A DNA stretch of 64,000 nt from Winogradskya humida (GTDB taxonomy: Bacteria > Actinomycetota > Actinomycetes > Mycobacteriales > Micromonosporaceae), in NCBI RefSeq assembly GCF_016862215.1, contig NZ_BOMN01000010.1:1-64000 (forward strand), read 5' to 3'. The notes beneath the pieces were generated by a model that saw nothing but the letters and a program-made list of their open reading frames with translations, was not told the origin of the DNA and ran no database searches. Shown piece after piece: positions 52,287 to 63,408 of this stretch (its first letter is position 1; the number at the start of each line of letters is the position of its first letter). Both the position numbers and the translations under genes were made by a program.

Positions 52287-53136
52287 AACGCTCAGGGACT
52301 GGGGCCTGCTCGGCGCGCTGGTCCTGCTGCAGATCTGCTACCCGCTGACCAGTGGCGATGTGCGCGCCGGCTGCACGGTGGCGACCGTTGTGCTGGGCTA
52401 TGTGCTTTCGGTCGCGCATGCGTTCACCACCCGGGGTGTACGCGCTGCAGGTGCGCTGATCGCGACAGCCACACTCGGCGGCTTCGCGGTCGAGGCGATC
52501 GGCGTCGCGACGGGGTTCCCGTTCGGCACGTACGACTACTCGGGCCAGCTCGGTCCCAAACTTCTCGGCGTACCCCTCATCATCCCGCTGGCCTGGACCT
52601 GGATGGCCTGGCCGGCCTGGCTCGCGGCCCTGCGCCTGGCCCGCGGCACCCCGGCCCGGATCGTCCTCGCGGCGCTGGGGCTCGCCGCCTGGGATCTGTT
52701 CCTGGACCCGCAGATGGTCGCCGAGGGCTACTGGACGTGGCACTCCCCGACCCCCGCGCTGCCGGGCGTGCCGGGGATCCCGATCGGGAACTACGCGGGC
52801 TGGCTCGGCTTCGCGCTGCTGCTGATGACGGCGTTGCGGTTCGCCGTGGGAACTTTTGTGCCCGCCGACGGGCGGGACGCTCCGATGCTCGCGCTGTGGT
52901 TCTGGACGTACGCTTCGTCGGTGCTCGCCCACGCGGTCTTCCTCGGGCTGCCCTGGTCCGCACTCTGGGGCGGCGTGCTCATGGGCGCCATCGTTCTGCC
53001 GCTCGCTGTCCGGTCTGCTCAAGCAGCTTTCCCGACGTGGCTGCCGCGTTCCACGACCCCGCGGCCCGTGTCTTCGACAGACCGGCCCGACTCCGCGACG
53101 GACCAGCCTGATTCTCCCCCCAGGCGGCGTCGATGA
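52273..53136 (+). CDS. CruF-like carotenoid biosynthesis membrane protein
   Basis: A 287-residue protein with about 7 hydrophobic helices, of the carotenoid biosynthesis family PF04240. The central core GFAVEAIGVATGFPFGTYDYSG, LGVPLIIPLAWTWMAW and DLFLDPQMVAEGYWTW is characteristic; CruF enzymes add water at the 1',2' end of acyclic carotenoids. The TTG start overlaps the GNAT stop and is uncertain. Its stop is coupled to the glycosyltransferase (ATGA). Confidence 0.82.
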   Translation: MSVSRTLRDWGLLGALVLLQICYPLTSGDVRAGCTVATVVLGYVLSVAHAFTTRGVRAAGALIATATLGGFAVEAIGVATGFPFGTYDYSGQLGPKLLGVPLIIPLAWTWMAWPAWLAALRLARGTPARIVLAALGLAAWDLFLDPQMVAEGYWTWHSPTPALPGVPGIPIGNYAGWLGFALLLMTALRFAVGTFVPADGRDAPMLALWFWTYASSVLAHAVFLGLPWSALWGGVLMGAIVLPLAVRSAQAAFPTWLPRSTTPRPVSSTDRPDSATDQPDSPPRRRR

Positions 53137-54227
53137 GGTGGCTCGCGCTGCTGCCCTGGGTCGCGCTGACGGGGCACACGCTTGTCAACGCGCTGTTGCT
53201 GCGACGGCCGGTTCGGGGCGCGGCGGTCACGGAGCGCGTTGCCGTGCTGCTGCCGCTGCGTGATGAGGCTGACCGGGTGGCGCCCTGCCTGCAGGCGTTG
53301 CTGGATCAGCGGGGTGTCCCCTCGCTGTCGATTTTTGTTCTCGACGACGGGTCGGCGGACGGAACCGCTCAGGTGGTGCGTTCGCTGGCGGGCGACAAAG
53401 TGACACTGCTGAGCGGGACCGAGCTGCCGGACGGGTGGCTGGGTAAGCCGAACGCCTGCGCGCAACTGGCCGCCGCGGCATCGGACGCCGATGTGCTCGT
53501 GTTCGTCGACGCGGACGTCGTGCTCGCGCCCGACGCGGTGGCCGGCGGCGTCGCGTTGCTGAGGTCCGCGCAGGTCACGCTGCTGTCGCCGTACCCGGGG
53601 ATCGTCGGGGCCGGGCGGCTCGTGCAGCCGTTGCTGCAATGGTCGTGGCTCACGTTCCTGCCCGTGCGGATCATGGAACGGTCGCCGAGGCCCTCGCTTG
53701 CGGCGGCCGGCGGGCAATGGCTGGTCGTCGATCGCGCCGGATACGAGCGGGCCGGTGGACACGAGGCTGTCCGCGACGACGTGCTCGAGGACATCGGGCT
53801 TGCGCGAATGGTCAAACGTGCCGGCGGCCGGATCGCACTCGCGGACGGTTCGCGGCTCGCCGAATGTCATATGTACTCCTCGTGGCGGGAGTTGGCCGAC
53901 GGCTACAGCAAGTCACTGTGGGCGTCGTTCGGCTCGCCGATCGGTGCGGGTGTCGTCGTGGCCCTGTTGCTTGCTCTGTACGCGTTCCCGGCAGTCGCCG
54001 TCGTTCCACTGCTGGCAGCCGGGTGGGGCGGGGTTGCTTTGTGGGCGCTCACGGCGTACCTGACAGGTGTGCTGGGAAGGGTGATCGCCGCCGCCGCGAC
54101 AGGCGGGCGGACCTGGCCCGATCCGCTGGCGCAGCCGATTTCGATCGTGCTTTTCGCCTGGCTGGTGGTGCGTTCGTTCGCGCGCCGCCGCGCCGGGCTC
54201 CTGACCTGGCGAGGGCGAGCGGTATGA
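53133..54227 (+). CDS. Family 2 glycosyltransferase (CruG-like) of the carotenoid operon
   Basis: A 364-residue membrane-associated GT2. It has an N-terminal helix, VAVLLPLRDEADRVAPCLQAL, FVLDDGSADGT (nucleotide binding), VFVDADVVLAPDA (metal DXD), DDVLEDIGLARMVKRAGG (ED-motif), and three C-terminal transmembrane helices. In carotenoid operons CruG adds a sugar to the hydroxyl made by CruF. Overlaps its neighbours by ATGA on both sides, with a 14-codon ORF downstream. Confidence 0.86.
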   Translation: MRWLALLPWVALTGHTLVNALLLRRPVRGAAVTERVAVLLPLRDEADRVAPCLQALLDQRGVPSLSIFVLDDGSADGTAQVVRSLAGDKVTLLSGTELPDGWLGKPNACAQLAAAASDADVLVFVDADVVLAPDAVAGGVALLRSAQVTLLSPYPGIVGAGRLVQPLLQWSWLTFLPVRIMERSPRPSLAAAGGQWLVVDRAGYERAGGHEAVRDDVLEDIGLARMVKRAGGRIALADGSRLAECHMYSSWRELADGYSKSLWASFGSPIGAGVVVALLLALYAFPAVAVVPLLAAGWGGVALWALTAYLTGVLGRVIAAAATGGRTWPDPLAQPISIVLFAWLVVRSFARRRAGLLTWRGRAV

Positions 54228-54268
54228 AACGCAATCCGTGGCGCGATCTGGTGGGGCGGGCGGTATGA
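54224..54268 (+). other. 14-codon mini-ORF bridging glycosyltransferase and desaturase genes
   Basis: An ATG overlapping the glycosyltransferase TGA opens a frame encoding MKRNPWRDLVGRAV; its TGA overlaps the desaturase ATG. Both junctions read GCGG-TATGA, and the upstream gene also ends in GRAV, so the segment looks like a duplicated junction of about 40 bp. It may serve to carry ribosomes through, or be an accident. Confidence 0.4.
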
Positions 54269-55707
54269 GAGTCGTGGTCATCGGGGCCGGGGTCGGTGGG
54301 CTGGCGGCGGCGGTGCGGCTGGCGGCGGCCGGGCACAGGGTCGACGTGTACGAACAGGCCGCGACGATCGGTGGGAAGCTCGGGCGTTACGAGCGTGACG
54401 GTTTCCGCTTCGACACCGGGCCGAGCCTGCTCACGCTGCCGCAGGTCTTCGCCGACCTGGGCCTGACACTGGAGCTGGAGCCGCTCGATCCGGTGGTCCG
54501 GCACGTGTTCCCGGACGGTTCGGTGCTCGACTCGTCGTCGGACCCCGCCGTCTTCGCGGAACGGATCGCGGACGCGTTCGGCGCAGCAGCTGCCCGCGAC
54601 TGGGCACGCTTCTGGGAACGCGCCGAACGCATCTGGGCAGCGTCCTGGCGCTCGGTCCTGCAACGCGAGGTCTCCCCCGCTTCGCTCGCCCGGCTGTCGT
54701 GGCGCGTCGGCGACCTGCTCGCTATCGCACCCGGACGTTCGTTGCGCGCACTCGGCCGTCGCTATCTGCGCGACTGGCGGCTGCGCATGCTGCTCGACCG
54801 GTACGCGACCTACACGGGCGCCGATCCCCGCCGTGCTCCGGCCGCGCTGGCCGCCGTCCCCTATGCGGAGCTCGCTTTCGGTGGCTGGTACCTGCCCGGC
54901 GGCCTGGGCGTACTGGCGACAGCGCTGCAAGAACGATGCGCGCAGCTGAGCATTGATGTCCACTTGTCATCCCCGGTCCGCACGGTGACGACAACGGCGG
55001 GCCGCGCAACCGGTGTGACACTGGCGTCAGGCGCGCACATCGCCGCCGACGCCGTGGTGTCCGATGTGGATGCGGCCGTGCTGTACCGGGACCTGCTGCC
55101 CACCCCCCGACGCCTGGCGGGGCTCGCCGACCGCAGCCTCGCAGGTTTTGTCATGCTCCTCGGCGTCGACGGCCACACCCCCCAGCTCGCCCATCACACG
55201 GTCTTCTTCCCCCGCAACTACAACGCCGAGTTCAACGCCGTCTTCGGCGACCCCGCCCACGGCCGCCGCGCCCGCCCCGCCTCCCAGCCGACCATCTTCA
55301 TCACCCGGGCCCCGGACCCCGCGGTCCATCCCGAGGGTGCGGAAGCCTGGTTCGTGCTGGTCAACGCGGCCCGGCACGGCACGGCTGCAGGCGCGGTCGA
55401 CTGGCTGCGGCCCGGGCTCGCCCCGGCCTACGCCGATCATCTGCTGGAAGTCCTGGCCAGCCGCGGTCTCGACGTCCGCGACCGGGTGCGTTTCCTCGAA
55501 ACCCGAACCCCGGCCGACCTGGCTGCGGCCACTGCAGCCCCGGGCGGCACCATTTACGGTACGGCCGGAGGTCTCCTCCGCCCCTCCAACCGAGGCCCGG
55601 TCGACGGCCTGTACCTCGTCGGCGGCTCAGCCCACCCCGGCGGCGGCCTCCCCATGGTCACCCTCTCCGCGAAAATCGTCGCCGACGCCATCGGTCCCGC
55701 CCGGTAG
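54265..55707 (+). CDS. CrtI/CrtD-type FAD-dependent carotenoid desaturase
   Basis: A 480-residue phytoene-desaturase-fold oxidoreductase. VVVIGAGVGGLAAAVRLAAAGHRV binds FAD, then GGKLGRYERDGFRFDTGPSLLTLPQVF, and the C-terminal LYLVGGSAHPGGGLPMVTLSAKIVADAI; this matches the CrtI/CrtD signature. It would introduce or extend double bonds (CrtD-like 3,4-desaturation fits the CruF/CruG context) with FAD. Last gene of the operon; no phytoene synthase or GGPP synthase is in the window, so the precursor must come from elsewhere. Confidence 0.92.
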   Translation: MRVVVIGAGVGGLAAAVRLAAAGHRVDVYEQAATIGGKLGRYERDGFRFDTGPSLLTLPQVFADLGLTLELEPLDPVVRHVFPDGSVLDSSSDPAVFAERIADAFGAAAARDWARFWERAERIWAASWRSVLQREVSPASLARLSWRVGDLLAIAPGRSLRALGRRYLRDWRLRMLLDRYATYTGADPRRAPAALAAVPYAELAFGGWYLPGGLGVLATALQERCAQLSIDVHLSSPVRTVTTTAGRATGVTLASGAHIAADAVVSDVDAAVLYRDLLPTPRRLAGLADRSLAGFVMLLGVDGHTPQLAHHTVFFPRNYNAEFNAVFGDPAHGRRARPASQPTIFITRAPDPAVHPEGAEAWFVLVNAARHGTAAGAVDWLRPGLAPAYADHLLEVLASRGLDVRDRVRFLETRTPADLAAATAAPGGTIYGTAGGLLRPSNRGPVDGLYLVGGSAHPGGGLPMVTLSAKIVADAIGPAR

Positions 55708-55770
55708 AACGGGCTCGAGACGGTGCGCCGACCGGGAGTGCCGATCGCGGCGGCCCCGTCTGTTCGCCCT

Positions 55771-56766
55771 TCATTGTCCGGGCGTGAAAATGCGGGCCGG
55801 GGTACGGGACGAAAAGGTGCGGCGGTAGCCGGTCGGGGTGGTTCCTGTCGCGAGCCGGAAGTGGTGGCGGAAGTTTGCCGGGGTGCCCAGGCCGCAGGCC
55901 TGGCCTATGTGGTCGATGCTGGCGTCGGTCGTCTCGAGCAGTTCGCGGGCGCGGCTGATCCGGGCGGCGGTGAGCCATTTGATCGGGCTGACCCCGAGTT
56001 GCGCGGTGAACGTCCGGGCGAACGTGCGCTCGGAGACCGCGGCGTGCGCGGCCAGGTCGGCGACGGTCAATGGGCTGTCGAGGCGGGGCAGGGCCCACTC
56101 CAGGGTCGCGCTCAGCTCGGTGCGGTTCGGTGGCGCGGGCGGGTGGGTCACATACTGTGCCTGGCCGCCCTCTCGGTGTGGCGCGGCCACGATTCCGCGG
56201 GCGATCGACGTAGCCGTGGCCGCGCCGCAGTCTCGGCGTAGCAGGTGCAGGCAGAGGTCGATGCCGCTGGCCACCCCGGCCGAGGTGATCAGGGAGCCGG
56301 TGTCGACGTACAGCGCGGCGGGGTCCACCTCGATGCGCGGATACCGGCGGGCCAGCTCGTCGGTGAGCAGCCAGTGGGTGGTCGCGCGCTTGCCGTCGAG
56401 CAGGCCGGTGGAGGCCAGGGCGAACGCGCCCGTGCAGATGGTGGCGATCCGCGCGCCCCGGGAGTGCGCCTCACGGAGCGCGTCCCGCACGTCCGGGGTG
56501 GCATCCGGTGGGGTCTCCCGCTCCGAGCCCCCGTAGGCCGGCACGATCACCGTGTCCGCCGTGACCACCTCGTTGAGGCCGTAGGGCGCGGTGAGCGACC
56601 AGCCGTAGAGGGTCTCGACCGGCCCGGCGGACTGCCCGCACAGGATGACGTCGTAGCGGCGGTCGTGGAGGCCGAAGGTCTGGAACGGCATGCCGACCTC
56701 CATCGGCTGCACACCGTCGAGGGCGAGCACCGCGACGCGATGGCGCCGCCGAGACGAACCGGTCAT
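55771..56766 (-). CDS. GlxA family AraC-type regulator with DJ-1/PfpI domain
   Basis: A 331-residue regulator. The N-terminal DJ-1/PfpI domain (VAVLALDGVQPMEVGMPFQTFG, TICTGAFALASTGLLDGK) keeps the cysteine of the nucleophile elbow but probably acts as a sensor. The C terminus (about 230-325) has two AraC helix-turn-helix segments (LTVADLAAHAAVSERTFARTF, HIGQACGLGTPANFRHHFRLATGTTPTGYRRTF). Divergent from a stand-alone DJ-1/PfpI gene 70 bp away and likely to control it. Confidence 0.93.
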   Translation of the reverse strand: MTGSSRRRHRVAVLALDGVQPMEVGMPFQTFGLHDRRYDVILCGQSAGPVETLYGWSLTAPYGLNEVVTADTVIVPAYGGSERETPPDATPDVRDALREAHSRGARIATICTGAFALASTGLLDGKRATTHWLLTDELARRYPRIEVDPAALYVDTGSLITSAGVASGIDLCLHLLRRDCGAATATSIARGIVAAPHREGGQAQYVTHPPAPPNRTELSATLEWALPRLDSPLTVADLAAHAAVSERTFARTFTAQLGVSPIKWLTAARISRARELLETTDASIDHIGQACGLGTPANFRHHFRLATGTTPTGYRRTFSSRTPARIFTPGQ

Positions 56767-56836
56767 GGCGGAATCTTATCGATCAGGGGCATTCCTGCTA
56801 CTCGTCGCGGCGTGGTGGACCGCGAAGGATGAGGGC

Positions 56837-57523
56837 ATGACAGACAAACAGCCCTACCGCATCACCGTGCTCCTTTTCGACGGCGTCGAGGAACTGGACT
56901 TCACCGGCCCGTGGGAGACGCTCCGGATCTGGCAGACGGTGGCGACCCGTCCGGTGAGCGTGCGTACGGCCAGCCTCGACGGCGCGCCCGTACGCTGCGC
57001 GCTGGGGTTGACGGTCACCCCGGACGGCGGGATCGACGACGAGCCCCGGCCCGATCTCATCGTGCACCCCGGCGGCGCGGGCATCGACACGCTCTACGCC
57101 GACCAGCCTCATCTGGCCCGGATGCGGGCCCTCGCCGAGCACGGCACGGTCATGACCTCGGTCTGCAACGGCGCGATGGTCTACGCCGCGGCCGGGCTGC
57201 TCGACGGCCGGGCTGCCACCTCCCACTGGCTCGTCCTGGACGAGCTGACCGGGCAGCACCCGGAGGTCGAGGTCGTCCGCGACCGGCGCTGGGTGGACGC
57301 CGGCCCGGTGGTGACCAGCGCGGGCATCACCGCCGGCATCGACATGGCACTGCACCTGATCGACCGGCTGGAGAACACCGACACGGCCCGGGCGGTGGCC
57401 GGCATCCTCGAGCACCCGTGGGACCCACGGGTGGACCTCGTCGCGGCGACCAGCCCGGAGAACCGTCAGCACACGCTCACCACCATCGTCCCGCTGATGC
57501 AGGCGGCCCGCAGGACCGATTGA
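56837..57523 (+). CDS. DJ-1/PfpI family protein
   Basis: A 228-residue class I glutamine amidotransferase-like protein. ITVLLFDGVEELDFTGPWETL, IVHPGGAGIDTL, and MTSVCNGAMVYAAAGLLDGRAATSHW with a nucleophile Cys; the ending resembles the DJ-1 part of the divergent GlxA. Possible hydratase, isomerase or protease; unknown. A GAGGGC element precedes the ATG. Confidence 0.9.
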   Translation: MTDKQPYRITVLLFDGVEELDFTGPWETLRIWQTVATRPVSVRTASLDGAPVRCALGLTVTPDGGIDDEPRPDLIVHPGGAGIDTLYADQPHLARMRALAEHGTVMTSVCNGAMVYAAAGLLDGRAATSHWLVLDELTGQHPEVEVVRDRRWVDAGPVVTSAGITAGIDMALHLIDRLENTDTARAVAGILEHPWDPRVDLVAATSPENRQHTLTTIVPLMQAARRTD

Positions 57524-57637
57524 TCGTGCGACCGCCGCGGCCGACCTGTCCGGCTCCCCTGCCGGTGGGGCCCGGTGCTGACAGCCGGTCTTGGTTCGTG
57601 ACGCCTTCGAGCGGGGTGCGCGGTCTAAAGTGCTCGG

Positions 57638-58762
57638 ATGCTCAAGGATTTCCGTACGTTTGTGGCTGCAACTGCAGTGCCACTCGACCGGGTGCACGGC
57701 GGGCTGTTCGAGGATTCGCGCATCGTGGCGGTCGGGGAGAGCTCGCATTGGGTCGGGGAGTATTACGCGGTTCGGCAGCTGCTGACGAGGCTGCTTGTTG
57801 AGCAGTGCGGGTTCGAGGTCGTGGCGATGGAGTCCGGGTTCAGTGAGGGCCTCGCTGTTGACGAGTGGGTGCGCGGCGGGGGCGGCGAGCTGGACGAGCT
57901 GGTTGAGCGGGGCTTCACGTATCGGATGGGGTTGCTGCCCGAGATGCGCACGCAGCTCGAGTGGATGCGCGCGGCGAACAATCTGCGGTTCCTGGGACTG
58001 GACGTTTGTGGTTCGGCTACCTCGAACCTGCCCGCGCTCGAACATGTCCGGGCGCAATTGGAGGACGCCGAACTGCCCGTCATGGACGAACTGATCGGGC
58101 TGACGCGACGGTATGCGAGCGAGCACGGGCTGCTCGCGTACACGGCGTACGGAAAAATGGAACAGCGGGAGCGCGACCGGGCGACGGCCCTGCTCACCGA
58201 TCTGCTGACCCGGCTGGAGATCCGGCGCGCGGATGCGACGACCCGGCACGAGCTGCGGCTTGCGGTTCTGCTCGATCAGCTGTTGCGGGGCAATCATGCG
58301 GCGCGCGATCTGGGCATGGCCGAGACGGCGTTGACACAAACGGACGGGAAGACGGTCATCGGAGCGGCGAACAGTCACCTTCAGCGGGTGCCCATGCCGC
58401 TGCCCGGACTGAGCGTTCCGACACTGGGTCACCATCTGCGGGATGAGCGTTTTCTGTCCATCGCCGTGACCGCGCTCAAAGGATGGACACCGACGCGGCG
58501 CCGGGATCCGGATGCGCCCGGCGGGGTCGCGGTCGTGAACGTCGAGCTGCCCGAGCCGAGGGAGGACAGCGTCGAGGCCGCGTTCGCCGGCGGAGACGTG
58601 GCGCAGTTCGTGGACCTCAGGCCCGCGCGGGGAAAGATGAGCGGCCCGGCGTGCGTACGCGTCATGGACAGCTTTCAAGACGTTGACGTGCTCACCGCGT
58701 ACGACATGATCGTTTGTGTGCCCGAATTATCCCCCTCAGAGCGGGTGGACGCCGACCGGTAG
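57638..58762 (+). CDS. Erythromycin esterase-like protein
   Basis: A 374-residue protein of the erythromycin esterase family. The first conserved block (VAVGESSHWVGEYYAVRQLLTRLLVEQCGF) contains the catalytic-site His and Glu, then MESGFSEG and IGAANSHLQRVPMP (the third block). EreA/EreC open macrolide lactones, but many family members have other roles; resistance is not established. A TAAAGT -10 (57626-57631) lies 6 bp before the ATG, suggesting a leaderless mRNA. Its end overlaps the convergent LysR gene by 27 bp. Confidence 0.82.
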   Translation: MLKDFRTFVAATAVPLDRVHGGLFEDSRIVAVGESSHWVGEYYAVRQLLTRLLVEQCGFEVVAMESGFSEGLAVDEWVRGGGGELDELVERGFTYRMGLLPEMRTQLEWMRAANNLRFLGLDVCGSATSNLPALEHVRAQLEDAELPVMDELIGLTRRYASEHGLLAYTAYGKMEQRERDRATALLTDLLTRLEIRRADATTRHELRLAVLLDQLLRGNHAARDLGMAETALTQTDGKTVIGAANSHLQRVPMPLPGLSVPTLGHHLRDERFLSIAVTALKGWTPTRRRDPDAPGGVAVVNVELPEPREDSVEAAFAGGDVAQFVDLRPARGKMSGPACVRVMDSFQDVDVLTAYDMIVCVPELSPSERVDADR

Positions 58763-59653
58763 TTCACCCGTGGCGATGTGCTCGAGGATGGTGGTCCGCA
58801 GGGCCGAGGCAGCGTGCGGCAGGATCGCGCGGCGGCGGTGGGCGAGGGCGACCGTTCTGCGCATTCCTGGCGAGGCGAGGGGGGTGGCGCGCAGAAGCGG
58901 ACGGTTGACCAGCACCATGCTCGGCACGAGCGCGACGCCCAGGCCGGCCTCGACGAAGGCCAGCACCGCGTCCATCTCGCCGCCCTCGACGGCGAACCGC
59001 GGGGTGAAGCCGGCCCGGCGGCAGGCTTCGAGCGTGACGTCGCGCAGGTCATAACCGGGGCGGAACATCACCAGTGGCGTTTCGCGCAGTTCGTTGAGTT
59101 CGACCTGAGCGTTTGTGGTCGGTGGGGGGCCGGCGGCGACAGAAGCGACCACCAGGCTTTCGCGCAGGACCGGCGCCGCGTGCAGCGACGGGTCGACGCC
59201 CTGCTCGGGGTGGACGATCAGGGCGAGGTCGAGGTCGCGGGCGAGCAGGTGGGCGATCATGTCCTGGGAGCTGCCCTCGTTGACGAGGAGTTCGACGTCG
59301 GGGTGTTCGGCGCGGAAGCGGCGCAGGACGGGTGGGACCAGCGAGGAGCAGAGGCTCGGGGTGGCTCCGACTCGCACGCGGCCGCGGCGGAGGCCGATGA
59401 TCTCCTTAACCGCGTCCTGGGCGGCGTCGGCATCGGCGATCATCCTGCGGGCGTGCGGCAGGAGCGTTTCGCCCGCGGCCGTCAAAGCCACCGCATTCCG
59501 GACCCGTTCGAAGAGCGGCGCGCCGAGCGTACTTTCCAGGCTGTGAATTTGCTTACTCAGCGTGGGCTGCGAGACGCCCAGAATGTCAGCCGCTTGGGTG
59601 AAATGCCGGGTTTCTTCTACCGCCAAGAAGTACCGAAGCTGCTGAAGCTGCAT
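58736..59653 (-). CDS. LysR family regulator
   Basis: A 305-residue LysR regulator. The N-terminal HTH is LQQLRYFLAVEETRHFTQAADILGVSQPTLSKQIHSLE, then the substrate-binding domain (RVRVGATPSLCSSLVPPVLRRF and GVALVPSMVLVNRPLLRATPL). It is divergent from sdhC and, as in other actinomycetes, probably tunes the succinate dehydrogenase operon. ATG chosen two codons inside the longest frame. Confidence 0.92.
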   Translation of the reverse strand: MQLQQLRYFLAVEETRHFTQAADILGVSQPTLSKQIHSLESTLGAPLFERVRNAVALTAAGETLLPHARRMIADADAAQDAVKEIIGLRRGRVRVGATPSLCSSLVPPVLRRFRAEHPDVELLVNEGSSQDMIAHLLARDLDLALIVHPEQGVDPSLHAAPVLRESLVVASVAAGPPPTTNAQVELNELRETPLVMFRPGYDLRDVTLEACRRAGFTPRFAVEGGEMDAVLAFVEAGLGVALVPSMVLVNRPLLRATPLASPGMRRTVALAHRRRAILPHAASALRTTILEHIATGELPVGVHPL

Positions 59654-59670
59654 CACCATAGCCTACGTCT

Positions 59671-59690
59671 ATGATTACCTACCCGATCAT
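59671..59690. promoter_or_regulatory. LysR-type dyad between lysR and sdhC
   Basis: ATGAT and ATCAT half-sites flank 10 bp, in the 78-bp gap between the divergent lysR and sdhC starts. Geometry is close to the T-N11-A rule; binding is inferred from location. Confidence 0.5.
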
Positions 59691-59730
59691 GCATTAGACG
59701 AATCGCCCCAGCGTTTCTACCGTCCAAGGT

Positions 59731-60483
59731 GTGGCGGTAGATACCAGTACAACCCCGAAGGCGAAAGCCGGACCGGCGACAACGGTGCCGAAGGTCCAGG
59801 GCAAGCGGCGACCCCGTGGGGTGCGGTCCTCGATCGCATTGAAGATCCTCATGGCGGTCACCGGCCTGCTGCTGGTCGGATTCCTGTACGTGCACATGAT
59901 CGGCAACCTGAAGATCTTCTTCGGCGCCGAGACGTTCGATCACTACGCGCACTGGCTGCGCACGATCGGCACCCCGCTCCTGCCCCAGGACTGGTACCTG
60001 TGGATCCAGCGGGCGGTGCTGACCTTCGCCGTGATCGGGCACATCACCGCGGCCGTCATCCTGGCCCGCCGTGCCAGCAAGGCCCGGCCCGTGAAGTACT
60101 CGCACCGGCCGAAGGTGCAGGGCAGCTATGCGGCGCGCACGATGCGCTGGGGCGGCGTGATCGTCCTGCTCTTCATCATCTACCACATCCTCGACCTCAC
60201 GACCGGCACGCTGAACCCCAACGGCAAGCCCGGCGAGGTGTACGCGAACGTGGCCGCCGACTTCGCGCCGAGCCGCTGGTACGTGACGCTCTTCTACACG
60301 CTCTCCATCGTGGCCGTGGGCTTCCACCTGCGGCACGGGCTGTGGAGCGCCGCCCGCACCCTGGGCCAGCAGCGCCCGCACGGCGAGAAGATCGCCCGGG
60401 CCGTGGCGCTGGTGCTCTCCGTCGTCCTGGTCGTCGGCTACCTGTCGGTGCCGTTCGCCGTGCTCATCGGATTGGTGGACTGA
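59731..60483 (+). CDS. sdhC: Succinate dehydrogenase cytochrome b subunit
   Basis: A 250-residue membrane subunit with five predicted helices, of the cytochrome b558 type. Candidate haem-ligand histidines occur in [30 protein letters not shown] and [10 protein letters not shown]. It accepts electrons from SdhB and reduces quinone. The GTG start follows the lysR gap by 78 bp; SdhA starts one base after its stop. Confidence 0.92.
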   Translation: MAVDTSTTPKAKAGPATTVPKVQGKRRPRGVRSSIALKILMAVTGLLLVGFLYVHMIGNLKIFFGAETFDHYAHWLRTIGTPLLPQDWYLWIQRAVLTFAVIGHITAAVILARRASKARPVKYSHRPKVQGSYAARTMRWGGVIVLLFIIYHILDLTTGTLNPNGKPGEVYANVAADFAPSRWYVTLFYTLSIVAVGFHLRHGLWSAARTLGQQRPHGEKIARAVALVLSVVLVVGYLSVPFAVLIGLVD

Positions 60484-60484
60484 C

Positions 60485-62421
<1,937 letters not shown>

Positions 62422-62422
<1 letters not shown>

Positions 62423-63165
62423 TGGACATCCAGGTACGCGTGTGGCGCCAGGCCGGCCCTTCCGACAAGGGCAAGATGGTGACCTATGACGTGAAGGACA
62501 TCTCGCCCGACGCCAGTTTCCTCGAGATGCTGGACGTCCTCAACGAGAACCTGATCCTCAGCGGCGACGAACCGGTCGCGTTCGACCACGACTGCCGCGA
62601 AGGCATCTGCGGCGCCTGCGGCATGATGATCAACGGCGTGGCCCACGGCCCGGAAAAGGCCACCACCACCTGCCAGCTCCACATGCGCCACTTCAACGAC
62701 GGCGACACGATCGATGTCGAGCCGTGGCGCGCGGCTCCGTTCCCGGTGATCAAGGACCTCGTGGTCAACCGCGGTGCCTTCGACCGCATCATCCAGGCCG
62801 GCGGCTACATCACGGCCCCGACGGGTACGGCCCCCGAGGCGCACTCCACCCCGGTCCCCAAGCCCGACGCGGACCTCGCCTTCGAAGCGGCCACCTGCAT
62901 CGGCTGCGGCGCCTGCGTCGCGGCCTGCCCCAACGGCTCCTCGATGCTGTTCACCGCGGCGAAGGTCGCCCACCTCGGCCTCATGCCGCAGGGCCAGCCC
63001 GAGCGCGCGACCCGCGTCATCGACATGCTGGAGGCCCAGGACGACGCCGGCTTCGGCGGCTGCACCAACATGGGCGAGTGCACCACGGTCTGCCCCAAGG
63101 GCATCCCTCTCACCCTGATCGGCCGCCTCAACGCCGACTACCGCAAGAGCGTCCGCGGCAACTGA
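62422..63165 (+). CDS. sdhB: Succinate dehydrogenase iron-sulfur subunit
   Basis: A 247-residue iron-sulfur subunit. An N-terminal [2Fe-2S] ferredoxin domain has [14 protein letters not shown] and a later Cys (TTTCQLHM); a C-terminal dicluster domain has [15 protein letters not shown] and [15 protein letters not shown] for the [4Fe-4S] and [3Fe-4S] clusters. Bridges SdhA and SdhC. Coupled to sdhA (TAATG) and followed by a terminator. Confidence 0.97.
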
Positions 63166-63178
63166 TCGTTTCTCCAGC

Positions 63179-63212
63179 AAGCGGCGGCCCAGACCTTTCC
63201 GGGCCGCCGCTT
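63179..63212 (+). terminator. Intrinsic terminator of the sdhCAB operon
   Basis: A perfect 12-bp inverted repeat (AAGCGGCGGCCC / GGGCCGCCGCTT) with a 10-nt loop lies 13 bp after the sdhB stop and is followed by TCCTGCTTT. It is the strongest terminator I see in the window. Confidence 0.9.
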
Positions 63213-63408
63213 CCTGCTTTGCCGGTACGCCCCGGCGACGAGGGTGACGGCAACGCCGCGAACCTTGGTGGGGATAACCCCCCGGACGATCTTGGTGCTG
63301 GCCGGGGGCGGAAGTCTGGGGTCAGCAGGGTCGATCGGGCGGGTGCGGAGATCGAGACTGGTGGTTGTTCGGCACCGCTCGGGTGCCGCGTTCCCCCAAG
63401 GAAATGCC

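Noticed and set aside
63213..63408. GGGGATAACCCCC inverted repeat before the lipoprotein hydrolase as a riboswitch
   Set aside because: It is too short for a recognised riboswitch core and no conserved expression platform is visible.
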